Source: JASGCL01 sp965262775 (GTDB lineage Bacteria; Pseudomonadota; Alphaproteobacteria; JASGCL01). From it: 64,000 bases of DNA. The DNA lies in contig CBDHFT010000007.1 in assembly GCA_965262775.1 (NCBI GenBank), forward strand, positions 1-64,000, written 5' to 3'. A model generated the notes under the pieces. It did not search any database, was not told where the DNA came from, and was given only the letters and a program-made list of their open reading frames with translations. Each line of letters starts with the position of its first letter. Positions within the stretch are counted from its first letter, which is position 1. The translations under genes were made by a program, and so were the position numbers. Below, piece after piece: positions 17,666 to 26,517 of the stretch.

Positions 17666-17903
17666 TTTTTTTATCCTTCTTAATTATCGTTTTCTTTTCA
17701 TTTTTGCTTTTCATGGTTAAATAAGTTTTAATCCGTGCGATATTGCGGCGATTTTTTCTTATTTCTGATGGTTGTTCCAAATTCCCTTGGGTCTTGCGAA
17801 AGCGCAAATTAAATTGCGCGCGGCGCAATTCCAACAAAGAAGTCTTTAACTCCACCAGCGTCTTCGCGCTGTAATCTACTTTTTTTACTTTTTCTTTTGC
17901 CAT
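17658..17903 (-). CDS. rpmC: 50S ribosomal protein L29
   Basis: L29 lies beside the peptide exit tunnel. The two-helix core is visible: LVELKTSLLELRRAQFNLRF, then NLEQPSEIRKNRRNIARIKT. The 81 residues exceed the usual 65 because of short Lys-rich extensions at both ends. It lies between rplP and rpsQ. Confidence 0.95.
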   Translation of the reverse strand: MAKEKVKKVDYSAKTLVELKTSLLELRRAQFNLRFRKTQGNLEQPSEIRKNRRNIARIKTYLTMKSKNEKKTIIKKDKKNA

Positions 17904-17927
17904 GATGTTTTTTTCCTATGTTATTTA

Positions 17928-18353
17928 TTAATTACCGTAATTTTCGCTAAATCTTTTAACCACCCGTGTTTTGATGGGCAATTTTGCCGCACCCAAAGCG
18001 AAAGCTTCGTGAGCGATGGTATCAGTCACACCATCTATCTCAAAAATTATCCGTCCTGGTTTGACGCGGCATACCCAAAACTCTGGCGCACCCTTCCCTT
18101 TACCCATCCGAACTTCGGCTGGTTTTTTTGAAACGGGAACATCGGGGAATACTCTAATCCAAATTTTTCCTTGGCGTTTCATTTGCCGCACAATGGCGCG
18201 GCGTGCCGCTTCCAATTGCCTTGATGTTACGCGTTCTGGTTCCATTGCTTTCAAGCCATAGCTGCCGAAATCCAACTTGCTTGCCCCTTTTGACAAACCA
18301 TGAATCCGCCCCTTGTGAGCTTTTCTAAACTTTGGTTTTTTAGGTATTAACAT
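17928..18353 (-). CDS. rplP: 50S ribosomal protein L16
   Basis: L16 shapes the A-site tRNA entry and peptidyl transferase region. The 141-residue protein starts MLIPKKPKFRKAHKG and has FGSYGLKAMEPERVTSRQ, GRIWIRVFPDVPVSKKPAEVRMG-like sequence (here GKIWIRVFPD) and GKGAPEFWVCRVKPGRI. Confidence 0.97.
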   Translation of the reverse strand: MLIPKKPKFRKAHKGRIHGLSKGASKLDFGSYGLKAMEPERVTSRQLEAARRAIVRQMKRQGKIWIRVFPDVPVSKKPAEVRMGKGKGAPEFWVCRVKPGRIIFEIDGVTDTIAHEAFALGAAKLPIKTRVVKRFSENYGN

Positions 18354-18381
18354 ATTCGTTTATTTTATTATTAATGGATGG

Positions 18382-19074
18382 TTAACGGTTTTGCACCTGT
18401 TGCGCCAAAATTTTTCGTTCTGTCGCAAATGGGTTATTTTCTAAAATTTCGCCTTTGCATATCCATACCTTCACGCCGATGATACCATAGGTCGTCAGAG
18501 CTTCGGACGTGGCATAATCAATATCAGAGCGTAAGGTATGTAGGGGCACGCGGCCTTCACGATACCATTCCATACGTGCAATTTCTGCGCCGCCCAAACG
18601 GCCCGAGCAATTGATTCTGATGCCTTCGGCGCCAGCGCGCATAGCGCTGCTCATCGCGCGTTTTAGGGCGCGGCGGAAAGAAACACGTTTTTCCAACTGT
18701 TGAGCAATACCATCGGCTACCACTTGGGAGTCGATTTCTGGCTTTCTTACCTCGAGCAAATTCACCGCGGCTTCTTGACCACAGAAGGCCTTTAATTCGC
18801 TGCGTAATTTTTCGATGTCGGCACCTTTTTTACCTATCACCACGCCAGGGCGGGCGCAGACCACGGTAATTTTTAATTTACCAGTTGGACGTTCAATAAA
18901 GATATTAGAGACCGAAGCGTCTTTCAAACGTTTCAACAAAAATTTTCTAATCGCCAAATCTTTATGCAGCAAGCGTGCATATTCGCGTCCCGACTCCTTG
19001 TCAGAAAACCAACGCGAATCCCACGTCTTGTTGATGCCTAGCCTCAAACCTATCGGATTAACCTTTTGACCCAT
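18382..19074 (-). CDS. rpsC: 30S ribosomal protein S3
   Basis: S3 lines the mRNA entry channel. The 230-residue protein has MGQKVNPIGLRLGI, the KH domain with VVIGKKGADIEKL, and the C-terminal SGRLGGAEIARMEWYREGRVPLHTLR signature. It lies between rplV and rplP. Confidence 0.97.
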   Translation of the reverse strand: MGQKVNPIGLRLGINKTWDSRWFSDKESGREYARLLHKDLAIRKFLLKRLKDASVSNIFIERPTGKLKITVVCARPGVVIGKKGADIEKLRSELKAFCGQEAAVNLLEVRKPEIDSQVVADGIAQQLEKRVSFRRALKRAMSSAMRAGAEGIRINCSGRLGGAEIARMEWYREGRVPLHTLRSDIDYATSEALTTYGIIGVKVWICKGEILENNPFATERKILAQQVQNR

Positions 19075-19088
19075 AATATACTCCTTGC

Positions 19089-19514
19089 CTATTCTTTATC
19101 TTGTGTTGCTTTTTTGTTATTTTTTTTATTCGCCATTTCATCCGCCGTCTTGCTTGCCACCACGACAGTTAAATGAGAAAAGAATTTTTCTATCCGCACG
19201 CCGCGACCACGCGCACGCGTATGAAAACGCTTTAACATAAGACCTTGCCCAACGAAAGCTTCCTTTACGACCAAACTATCAACATCCAAATTATGATTAT
19301 TTTCTGCATTGGCAATCGCCGAAGCCAGAGCTTTTTTCACAGGATCCGCCGCCATTTTAGAAGAATAGGTAAGAGCCCGCAACGCATCGCCAACTTTTTT
19401 ACCGCGTATCAGCCCAGCCAGCAAATTCAATTTGCGCGGCGCAACGCGCAGGTTACGCGCCACTGCCTTTGCTTCGGTTGGCAATAATTTTCGAGGGGTT
19501 GCTTTTTTACTCAT
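19089..19514 (-). CDS. rplV: 50S ribosomal protein L22
   Basis: L22 reaches into the nascent peptide tunnel with a long hairpin. The core has RNLRVAPRKLNLLAGLIRGK, ALRALTYSSKMAADPVKKAL and the tunnel-loop region FHTRARGRGVRIEKFFSHL. At 141 residues it is about 25 longer than average because of a Lys/Asn-rich C-terminal tail. Confidence 0.96.
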   Translation of the reverse strand: MSKKATPRKLLPTEAKAVARNLRVAPRKLNLLAGLIRGKKVGDALRALTYSSKMAADPVKKALASAIANAENNHNLDVDSLVVKEAFVGQGLMLKRFHTRARGRGVRIEKFFSHLTVVVASKTADEMANKKNNKKATQDKE

Positions 19515-19525
19515 AGATTTTTCCT

Positions 19526-19807
19526 TTATTCGCTGGTTGTAGATGTTTTATTTGACGAGTGGGCAATAAAGGTGCGGGTTGGCGCAAATTCGCCAAATTT
19601 ATGCCCCACCATATCTTCGGATACGAGCACGGGAATATGTTTGCGGCCATTATGAACGCCAAAGGTTAAGCCTACAAATTCTGGCAATATCGTCGAACGG
19701 CGTGACCAAATTTTGATAACGTCATGACGGCCCGAGGCTCTTACCACTTCGGCTTTCTTTAATAAATAACCATCCACAAATGGTCCTTTCCAAACAGATC
19801 TTGTCAT
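19526..19807 (-). CDS. rpsS: 30S ribosomal protein S19
   Basis: S19 binds 16S rRNA in the 30S head with S13. The 93-residue protein begins MTRSVWKGPFVDGYLLKK and has the family signature IPVLVSEDMVGHKFGEFAPTR. Confidence 0.97.
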   Translation of the reverse strand: MTRSVWKGPFVDGYLLKKAEVVRASGRHDVIKIWSRRSTILPEFVGLTFGVHNGRKHIPVLVSEDMVGHKFGEFAPTRTFIAHSSNKTSTTSE

Positions 19808-19819
19808 ATCAGTCTCCTT

Positions 19820-20644
19820 CTACATTCCTTTTTTATCGTGACGCGAACGAATAATATATTTATCCGTCGCTTTGTTTTTACGTGTTTTGTAACCTTTGGT
19901 CGGTTTGCCCCATGGCGTCATGGAAATACGACCACCGCGGGTTCGACCACCATGCGGGTGATCCACTGGGTTCATCACTTCGCCGCGCACATTACCGCGA
20001 CGCCCCATCCAACGGCTACGCCCTGCTTTACCCAATTTAACATTCTGCCAATCTGGGTTGCTCATCATGCCGATGGTTGCCATGCAATCGGAACGCACCT
20101 TGCGCAATTCACCGCTCATCAATTTAATCTGAGCATAACCCGCTTCGCGACCCGCCAACTGGACGAAACTTCCCGCCGAACGCGCCAACTGACCGCCCTT
20201 CATGGGTTTTAATTCAACATTATGTATCAAGGTTCCCACGGGGATATTCTTTAATGGCAGAGCATTGCCGGTTTTAATATCGGCATTTTCGCCCGCCTCG
20301 ACCTTATCACCCACCGCCAATTTTTGTGGCGCGAGGATATAGGCCAATTCACCGTCTTGGTATTTTATCAAAGCAATGAAGGCCGTGCGATTAGGATCAT
20401 ATTCTATCCTTTCGACCACCCCCACGCCCTGTTTCTGGCGCATGAAATCTATCATCCGATAACGTTGCTTATGGCCACCACCGCGCCAGCGCATGGTGAT
20501 GCGCCCACGATTATTCCGACCACCACGTTCGACCTTCCCCATTGTCAAGGATTTGACGGGGCGACCTTTAAAAAGTTCAGAACGGTCGATGAGGATTAAC
20601 CCACGGCGTCCTGCACTGGTTGGTTTATAAGTTTTGATAGGCAT
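19820..20644 (-). CDS. rplB: 50S ribosomal protein L2
   Basis: L2 is a primary 23S rRNA binder required for peptidyl transferase activity and subunit joining. The 274-residue protein has GRNNRGRITMRWRGGGHKQ, the NPVDHPHGGRTRGGR loop (with the functionally important histidine) and the GKPTKGYKTRKN tail. Confidence 0.97.
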   Translation of the reverse strand: MPIKTYKPTSAGRRGLILIDRSELFKGRPVKSLTMGKVERGGRNNRGRITMRWRGGGHKQRYRMIDFMRQKQGVGVVERIEYDPNRTAFIALIKYQDGELAYILAPQKLAVGDKVEAGENADIKTGNALPLKNIPVGTLIHNVELKPMKGGQLARSAGSFVQLAGREAGYAQIKLMSGELRKVRSDCMATIGMMSNPDWQNVKLGKAGRSRWMGRRGNVRGEVMNPVDHPHGGRTRGGRISMTPWGKPTKGYKTRKNKATDKYIIRSRHDKKGM

Positions 20645-20668
20645 GTTTTTCTCCGTTGTTTATAATAT

Positions 20669-20992
20669 TTATATGGTTGCTCCCAAATCAATGGTTTGGC
20701 CTTTGTCTAATTTCACCACGGCTTTTCTTATGCCATTGCGTTGTCCGCGCCGACCGCGAAAGTTTTTGAACTTGCCCGCGACATTAACCGTGTTAATGGC
20801 CAGCACTTTTACCTTGAAGAGTTTTTCCACCGCTTGCTTTATTTCTGGCTTGGTGGCGTCGCTGCTAACTTCGAAGGCAACTTGGTTAAATTGGCTCATG
20901 CGCGTAAATTTTTCGGTCACCAAGGGGCGACGAATAACTTCGTAGCAACGCTCGGTGCTGATAATTTGTTTGTTAAAATATTTCCAACTCAT
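20669..20992 (-). CDS. rplW: 50S ribosomal protein L23
   Basis: L23 is the docking site for trigger factor and SRP at the tunnel exit. The 107-residue protein has IRRPLVTEKFTRMSQFNQ near the start, IKQAVEKLFKVKVLAINT and GKFKNFRGRRGQRNGIRKA in the loop. It follows rplD. Confidence 0.96.
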   Translation of the reverse strand: MSWKYFNKQIISTERCYEVIRRPLVTEKFTRMSQFNQVAFEVSSDATKPEIKQAVEKLFKVKVLAINTVNVAGKFKNFRGRRGQRNGIRKAVVKLDKGQTIDLGATI

Positions 20993-21003
20993 GTCTTTTA
21001 TCC

Positions 21004-21675
21004 TTATGCTTCTTTAGATTTTGCTGTTTCGTTTTTTGCTTTTGGTTCCAACTTGCCTTGCAATTTTAAGATAACTTGTTCGGCGGCTTCTTTGGTAAGC
21101 ACCAATTTTTGGCGTCGCATAATGTCATATACATTTATTCCTTGCAACGGCAATACATCGATATTCTTAATATTGCTGGCGGCTTTTTTCATGTTGTCGG
21201 GCACGATATTACCACCGATAATCAAACCATTGCTGACGCCCAATTTTTGCAATTGTTTGACGAAGTCAGCGGTTTTGCTTGATTTGATATCAAGGTTTTC
21301 TAGCACCATGATATTTTCCGCCGAAGCCTTTGCCGATAAGGCATGTTTCATTGCCAAAACGCGAAATTTTTTATTCAATTTGAAAGCATGAGAGCGAACC
21401 AATGGTCCGAAAGCACGACCGCCACCACGAAATTGTGGCACCCGAGCCGAGCCGTGACGCGCCTGGCCAGTGCCCTTTTGTGCGTAGATTTTTTTCGATG
21501 TGCGATTAATTTCGGCGCGATTTTTAACCTTATGGGTGCCCGCGCGGCGTTTTGCCAATTGCCAATTCACCATCTGCTCCAAAATATCGGGGCGCGGTTT
21601 CAAGCCAAAAATATCATCCGCGAGGGTGATATTCCCAACTTCCTTTTTCTCAAAGTTCATAATTGATAATTTCAT
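21004..21675 (-). CDS. rplD: 50S ribosomal protein L4
   Basis: I chose the ATG at 21675 (MKLSIMNFEKKEVG), which has GGAG a few bases upstream, over the ATG at 21687 that overlaps the rplC stop. This gives 223 residues. The core has RRAGTHKVKNRAEINRTSKK, QKGTGQARHGSARVPQFRGG and the tunnel-facing loop, the usual L4 signatures. L4 also autoregulates the S10 operon in E. coli; whether it does so here cannot be read from the leader. Confidence 0.95.
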   Translation of the reverse strand: MKLSIMNFEKKEVGNITLADDIFGLKPRPDILEQMVNWQLAKRRAGTHKVKNRAEINRTSKKIYAQKGTGQARHGSARVPQFRGGGRAFGPLVRSHAFKLNKKFRVLAMKHALSAKASAENIMVLENLDIKSSKTADFVKQLQKLGVSNGLIIGGNIVPDNMKKAASNIKNIDVLPLQGINVYDIMRRQKLVLTKEAAEQVILKLQGKLEPKAKNETAKSKEA

Positions 21676-21686
21676 GATGCTCTCCA

Positions 21687-22388
21687 TTATTTTTGACCTT
21701 TTTCAAATGCACCAGGGTATGGCGCATCTTTTGGGCGTTGTTTCTTTACCGAATCTTTAATCATAACCAACGAATTGGGTGCGCCAGGCACCGCGCCAGC
21801 AATATAAATCAAGCCTTTTTCTTTGTCGGCCGAAATAATTTTTAAATTCTGAACGGTGACCCTTCTATCGCCCATATGGCCCGCCATTTTTTTGCCTTTG
21901 AAAACCCGGCCTGGATCTTGGCGATTACCAGTCGAACCATGGGCGCGGTGCGAAACCGAATTACCATGGCTGGCTCGACCACCACTAAAATTCCAACGTT
22001 TCATAACCCCTTGGAACCCCTTACCCTTTGACACGCCAATAACATCGACAAATTGCCCCGCGACAAAATGGTCGGCCAGCAACTTGCTGCCGATTTCAGG
22101 AATAGCATCGGTCGCGACACGGAATTCAACCAAATGCCGTTTGGCATCAACACCCAGTTTTTTGAACTCACCACGCAATGGTTTGTTGGTATGTTTTTCT
22201 TTTTTATCAACCAAGCCCAATTGTACGGCGGCATAGCCATTCCGTTCCACGGTGCGGGTGTTGGTTACCAAACAACCCTTAACATCCAACACCACGGCGG
22301 CGCGCATAACGCCGTCTTGGAACAATTGGGTGGTGCCCAATTTTTTGGCTATCATGCCTGTTCGTTGATTTTTAAATTCTCTGCTCAT
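21687..22388 (-). CDS. rplC: 50S ribosomal protein L3
   Basis: L3 reaches the peptidyl transferase centre. The 233-residue protein has GMIAKKLGTTQLFQDG at the start and the methylation-loop region MKRWNFSGGRASHGNSVSHR with its conserved Gln/Ser-rich surroundings (GSTGNRQDPGRVFKGKKMAGHMG). It follows rpsJ and overlaps the alternative rplD start. Confidence 0.97.
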   Translation of the reverse strand: MSREFKNQRTGMIAKKLGTTQLFQDGVMRAAVVLDVKGCLVTNTRTVERNGYAAVQLGLVDKKEKHTNKPLRGEFKKLGVDAKRHLVEFRVATDAIPEIGSKLLADHFVAGQFVDVIGVSKGKGFQGVMKRWNFSGGRASHGNSVSHRAHGSTGNRQDPGRVFKGKKMAGHMGDRRVTVQNLKIISADKEKGLIYIAGAVPGAPNSLVMIKDSVKKQRPKDAPYPGAFEKGQK

Positions 22389-22412
22389 GGTTTTTTTTAG
22401 TTTGGTTATATT

Positions 22413-22720
22413 TTATAGTTTGATTTCTACATCAACCCCCGCCGCCAATTCGAGGTTCATCAAGGCGTCGATGGTTTGTGGGTTATGGTTGGTGATATCA
22501 AGCACGCGTTTGTGGGTGCGAATTTCAAATTGTTCACGACTTTTTTTGTCAACGTGGGGTGAACGCAGCACCGTGTAACGCTCTATCTTGGTGGGCAGAG
22601 GAATGGGACCGCGCACCAAAGCCCCGTGCTTTTTGCGGTGTTGACTATCTGGCTGGTGGATTCATCCAACACCCGATGGTCATAGGCTTTTAAACGAATG
22701 CGAATACTTTGTGCTTCCAT
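22413..22720 (-). CDS. rpsJ: 30S ribosomal protein S10, frameshifted by one base
   Basis: S10 is part of the 30S head and also the NusE antitermination factor. Reading starts at 22720 (MEAQSIRIRLKAYDHRVLDE) and continues to INTAKSTG-like sequence (here VNTAKSTG), then leaves frame. The rest, from LVRGPIPLPTKIERYTV through the stop at 22413, is in another frame. One extra C on the plus strand in the run at 22622-22625 (four to five) restores a 102-residue protein of exactly the family length. S10 is essential, so this is almost surely a sequence error. Confidence 0.9.
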
Positions 22721-22740
22721 GATCTTTTTCCTTTTTATGT

Positions 22741-24819
22741 TTATTTTTTATGTTTTTCCATAACTTCATCCGCAACATGTTGTGGCGCGGGTTCATAATG
22801 ATTAAACTGCATGGTATATTGGGCGCGGCCCTGACTCATCGAGCGCAAATTATTAACATAACCAAACATCGAAGCCAAGGGAACCAAAGCATTGATAACC
22901 CGTGCATTACCGCGACTATCCATTTCATTAATCTGACCGCGGCGAGAATTTAAATCGCCGATAATATCGCCCATGTAATCTTCAGGGGTGACAACTTCCA
23001 CCTTCATAATTGGTTCCAGCAATTTTGCGCCGCCTTTGGCCATGCCTTCGCGGAATGCAGCGCGCGCCGCAATTTCAAACGCTAGGGCCGAGGAGTCAAC
23101 ATCGTGGTAGGCTCCATCTATCAAATTGATACTTAGGTCAACCACGGGAAAGCCAGCCAAAGCACCCGATGTCACGGCTGAGTTCAAACCTTTTTCCACG
23201 CCAGGGATATATTCTTTCGGCACCGAACCGCCGACCACTTTGCTTTCAAATTGGAAGCCAGAACCACGTTCGCCAGGTTCGAATTCCATAATAACCCGAG
23301 CAAACTGCCCCGCCCCACCCGATTGTTTCTTATGGGTGTAATCTATCTTGCAAGATTTGGTAATTGTTTCGCGATAAGCAACTTGCGGCGCACCAACATT
23401 GGCTTCGACCTTAAATTCACGCTTCATGCGGTCAACAATAATTTCCAAATGCAATTCGCCCATTCCCGACAAAATAGTTTGTCCCGTTTCGGGATCGCTC
23501 TTGACGCGCAAGGAAGGATCTTCCTGGGCTAACCTGCCCAAGGCTACGCCCATTTTTTCTTGGTCGGCTTTTGATTTTGGCTCAACCGCCAAATCAATAA
23601 CGGGGTCGGGGAATATCATACGTTCTAAAACTATCGACTTTTCTTCCAAGCACAAGGTGTCGCCCGTGCGCGTATTTTTCAGCCCCGCCAAAGCAATAAT
23701 ATCGCCTGCAAAGGCTTCTTTAATATCTTCGCGGTTGTTGGCATGCATCAACAACATACGGCCAATACGTTCCCTGTCGCCACGAATCGAATTCAACACG
23801 CTGGTTCCTGTGTTGAGGGTGCCAGAATATATGCGACAGAAAGTTAGCGAACCAACGAATGGGTCGTTCATAATTTTGAATGCAAGCATCGACAAGGGCG
23901 CATCGTCCTTTGGTTCGCGCTTATCTTCTTTTTCCCCTGCTTCGTCCATACCTTTGACCGCGCCAATGTCAGTCGGGGATGGTAAAAATTCAACCACGGC
24001 ATCCAACAATGGTTGCACACCTTTGTTTTTAAATGCCGAACCATTAACCACGGGAACAAATTTGCCCGTGATGGTGCCTTTTCTTATGCAAGCCAACAAC
24101 GTCTTTTCGTCTGGCTCTTTGCCATCCAAATAATTTGTCATGGCGGCATCGTCCATTTCAACTGCCATTTCGAGCAATTGATGGCGATATTCTTTGGCTT
24201 TATCCATCATGTCGGCGGGTATATCAATCGCGCTATATTCCGCGCCCAAATCTTCGCCTTTCCATTTGATATGTTTCATTTGGATAAGGTCTATCACGCC
24301 ATCATATTCGCTTTCTGAGCCGACGGGCAAATTGAGGACAATAGGCCTCGCTCCTAAACGATCCTTCATCATATCGACGCAACGGTAAAAATCCGCGCCC
24401 GTTCTATCCATTTTATTAACAAAGCACATGCGGGGCACGTTATATTTATCGGCTTGACGCCACACGGTTTCTGATTGGGGCTCCACCCCCGCCACCGCAT
24501 CAAACACCGCAACCGCGCCGTCCAAAACGCGCAACGAACGTTCCACTTCGATGGTGAAATCGACGTGGCCAGGCGTATCAATGATATTGACCCGATAATC
24601 TTTCCAAAAACAAGTCGTCGCCGCCGATGTGATGGTGATACCGCGTTCACGCTCTTGCTCCATCCAATCCATGGTTGCGGCACCTTCGTGCACTTCGCCA
24701 ATTTTATAAGACTTACCAGTGTAATATAATATACGCTCGGTCGTCGTCGTCTTACCAGCATCAATGTGCGCCATGATGCCGATATTGCGATAATTTGCGA
24801 TGGGGTATTGTCTGGACAT
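22741..24819 (-). CDS. fusA: elongation factor G
   Basis: EF-G drives ribosome translocation with GTP. The 692-residue protein has the G1 motif GIMAHIDAGKTTTTERIL, G3 DTPGH and G4 NKMD, and the domain IV tip region GGSVPKEYIPGVEKGL. It lies between rpsG and rpsJ. The tuf gene that usually follows fusA in proteobacteria is absent here. Confidence 0.97.
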   Translation of the reverse strand: MSRQYPIANYRNIGIMAHIDAGKTTTTERILYYTGKSYKIGEVHEGAATMDWMEQERERGITITSAATTCFWKDYRVNIIDTPGHVDFTIEVERSLRVLDGAVAVFDAVAGVEPQSETVWRQADKYNVPRMCFVNKMDRTGADFYRCVDMMKDRLGARPIVLNLPVGSESEYDGVIDLIQMKHIKWKGEDLGAEYSAIDIPADMMDKAKEYRHQLLEMAVEMDDAAMTNYLDGKEPDEKTLLACIRKGTITGKFVPVVNGSAFKNKGVQPLLDAVVEFLPSPTDIGAVKGMDEAGEKEDKREPKDDAPLSMLAFKIMNDPFVGSLTFCRIYSGTLNTGTSVLNSIRGDRERIGRMLLMHANNREDIKEAFAGDIIALAGLKNTRTGDTLCLEEKSIVLERMIFPDPVIDLAVEPKSKADQEKMGVALGRLAQEDPSLRVKSDPETGQTILSGMGELHLEIIVDRMKREFKVEANVGAPQVAYRETITKSCKIDYTHKKQSGGAGQFARVIMEFEPGERGSGFQFESKVVGGSVPKEYIPGVEKGLNSAVTSGALAGFPVVDLSINLIDGAYHDVDSSALAFEIAARAAFREGMAKGGAKLLEPIMKVEVVTPEDYMGDIIGDLNSRRGQINEMDSRGNARVINALVPLASMFGYVNNLRSMSQGRAQYTMQFNHYEPAPQHVADEVMEKHKK

Positions 24820-24861
24820 GTTTTTTGTTTTGAATAATGATAAGAAATATACTGTCTAAAT

Positions 24862-25332
24862 TTACCAACGATAGTGAGCAAAAGCGCGGTTTGCTTCGGC
24901 CATTTTATGGGTTTCTTCGCGTTTTTTTACCGAGGCGCCGCGGTTGTTAAGCGCGTCAATAATTTCGCCCGACAAACGGTCCATCATGGTATGTTCGCCG
25001 CGTGAACGAGCGGCCTCTATCAACCAACGGAAAGCAAGCGCCAAAGAACGTTCGGGGCGAACCTCCACCGGGATTTGGTAAGTGGCCCCGCCAACACGGC
25101 GCGAGCGAACTTCTAAATTTGGTTTTACATTATCAAGGGCTTCATAGAAAACTTCGATAGCTGGCTTGTTAGCTTTTTTCTCTGCTTGCTCAAAAGCACC
25201 ATAGACAATGCGCTCGGCAACTGATTTTTTGCCTTGCAACATCAAAATATTGATGAATTTAGAAACTTCCAAATTCCCAAATTTTGCATCGGGAAGAATT
25301 TTTCTTTTATCGGCTTGACGGCGACGAGACAT
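24862..25332 (-). CDS. rpsG: 30S ribosomal protein S7
   Basis: S7 nucleates assembly of the 30S head and contacts E-site tRNA. The 156-residue protein begins MSRRRQADKRKILPDAKFG and has the VRSRRVGGATYQIPVEVRP signature and the C-terminal KREETHKMAEANRAFAHYRW segment. Confidence 0.97.
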   Translation of the reverse strand: MSRRRQADKRKILPDAKFGNLEVSKFINILMLQGKKSVAERIVYGAFEQAEKKANKPAIEVFYEALDNVKPNLEVRSRRVGGATYQIPVEVRPERSLALAFRWLIEAARSRGEHTMMDRLSGEIIDALNNRGASVKKREETHKMAEANRAFAHYRW

Positions 25333-25350
25333 GATGATTCCTTAAAAAAT

Positions 25351-25722
25351 TTATTTTGGTTTTTTCGCACCATATTTGGAGCGACGTTGACGGCGTTTTT
25401 GCACCCCTTGGGTATCAAGCGCGCCGCGGATGGTATGATAACGAACCCCAGGCAAATCTTTCACCCGACCGCCACGAATAAGGACGATGGAGTGTTCTTG
25501 AAGGTTATGACCTTCACCAGGAATGTAACTGATAACTTCGTAGCCATTGACCAAACGCACGCGACAAACTTTACGCAAGGCTGAGTTAGGTTTTTTCGGC
25601 GTGGTGGTATAAACGCGCGTGCAAACGCCGCGACGTTGCGGACATTGCATCAAGGCAGGAGTCTTGTTGCGACTGCGCGGCATTTTGCGCGGCTTGCGAA
25701 TTAATTGGTTAATCGTTGGCAT
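25351..25722 (-). CDS. rpsL: 30S ribosomal protein S12
   Basis: S12 is at the decoding centre. The start at 25722 (MPTINQLIRKPR) gives 123 residues, the family length; a longer frame from 25803 adds 27 hydrophobic residues unlike any S12. Streptomycin-relevant loops are present: TTPKKPNSALRK (Lys at the usual position, so a wild-type sensitive form) and GGRVKDLPGVRYH. It is the first gene of the superoperon, after the long divergent spacer. Confidence 0.97.
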   Translation of the reverse strand: MPTINQLIRKPRKMPRSRNKTPALMQCPQRRGVCTRVYTTTPKKPNSALRKVCRVRLVNGYEVISYIPGEGHNLQEHSIVLIRGGRVKDLPGVRYHTIRGALDTQGVQKRRQRRSKYGAKKPK

Positions 25723-26517
25723 CGGTGGTATCTCTAAAAAAAATTCTTTCTCTATTGCTTTTATAAAATAACAAACAAAAATTATCTTTATAATACAATG
25801 CACTATAAAGATATATCTGTCGATTATCGTATCACAAAAAATCAGAGAAAGAACGCAGACACCAGTTATAAAACCGAAACGCTACAACGCCGCTAAAAAC
25901 ACGATGACTTCAAAACCTTAAATCAAGGTTGAAACCAACGCTGTCATAACAGCATTATAAGGAATTAATTGTTGATAAACAATTAATGTAAGACGGCAAT
26001 AAAAAATGTGAATAAAAAATATTTCTTCATTCAAACCCATTACCACCCAAAGAATATCGTTTAAGATATTATCATTAAAAAATATTTTTTTATTTTATAA
26101 TGCCGTTGTCTATATTTGGTATCCAATATTCAATGTAATTCAATATTGGAACAAACAACAACGGATAATCTTACGGCCTATTCCCTGTCTTCTTGTAATA
26201 GTCTTGCACTAGCGAGTTTGTCATTCGTTGTCAAGCGTAATTTTATCTTTTTATTATGAATTGTCATTTTTGTTGAGATATGTTTATTATTATATGTGGC
26301 GTGATGGGTAAAAATAGACAAACATAAACCGCCAGCTAGGTATTTCGTTTTATAAGCGAAATATTATTGACGGGTGCTTAAATTATTGATATAAAGATTG
26401 CGAAGATGTTTAAGGAGAGCAAGAACAAGCGATAGTAAGCCGTGTGCCGAAATTGTCCTGTTGGGCGTCATTAAAACCATTCACTTTAAAATACAAAATA
26501 TTGAAGCAGGCAACCCT
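25723..26517. other. 795-base divergent spacer rich in inverted repeats
   Basis: No convincing gene lies between rpsL (minus) and the Pro-rich protein gene (plus). The stretch is AT-rich and holds several near-perfect dyads. They are ATTAATTGTT/AACAATTAAT with a GATA loop (25964-25987), CCAATATT/AATATTGG with an 11-base loop (26123-26149) and TATTTCG/CGAAATA (26341-26363). It must contain the superoperon promoter, which I could not pin down, and probably leader RNA for both directions. I recognise no known RNA family in it. Confidence 0.5.
26261..26290 (+). promoter_or_regulatory. candidate sigma70 promoter for the Pro-rich protein gene
   Basis: TTGTCA at 26261-26266 is followed after 18 bases by TATTAT at 26285-26290. 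Transcription would begin near 26297, leaving a leader of about 220 bases before the ATG at 26518. This leader contains the dyad at 26341-26363. The match is good but the surrounding DNA is AT-rich, so chance matches are likely. Confidence 0.35.
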
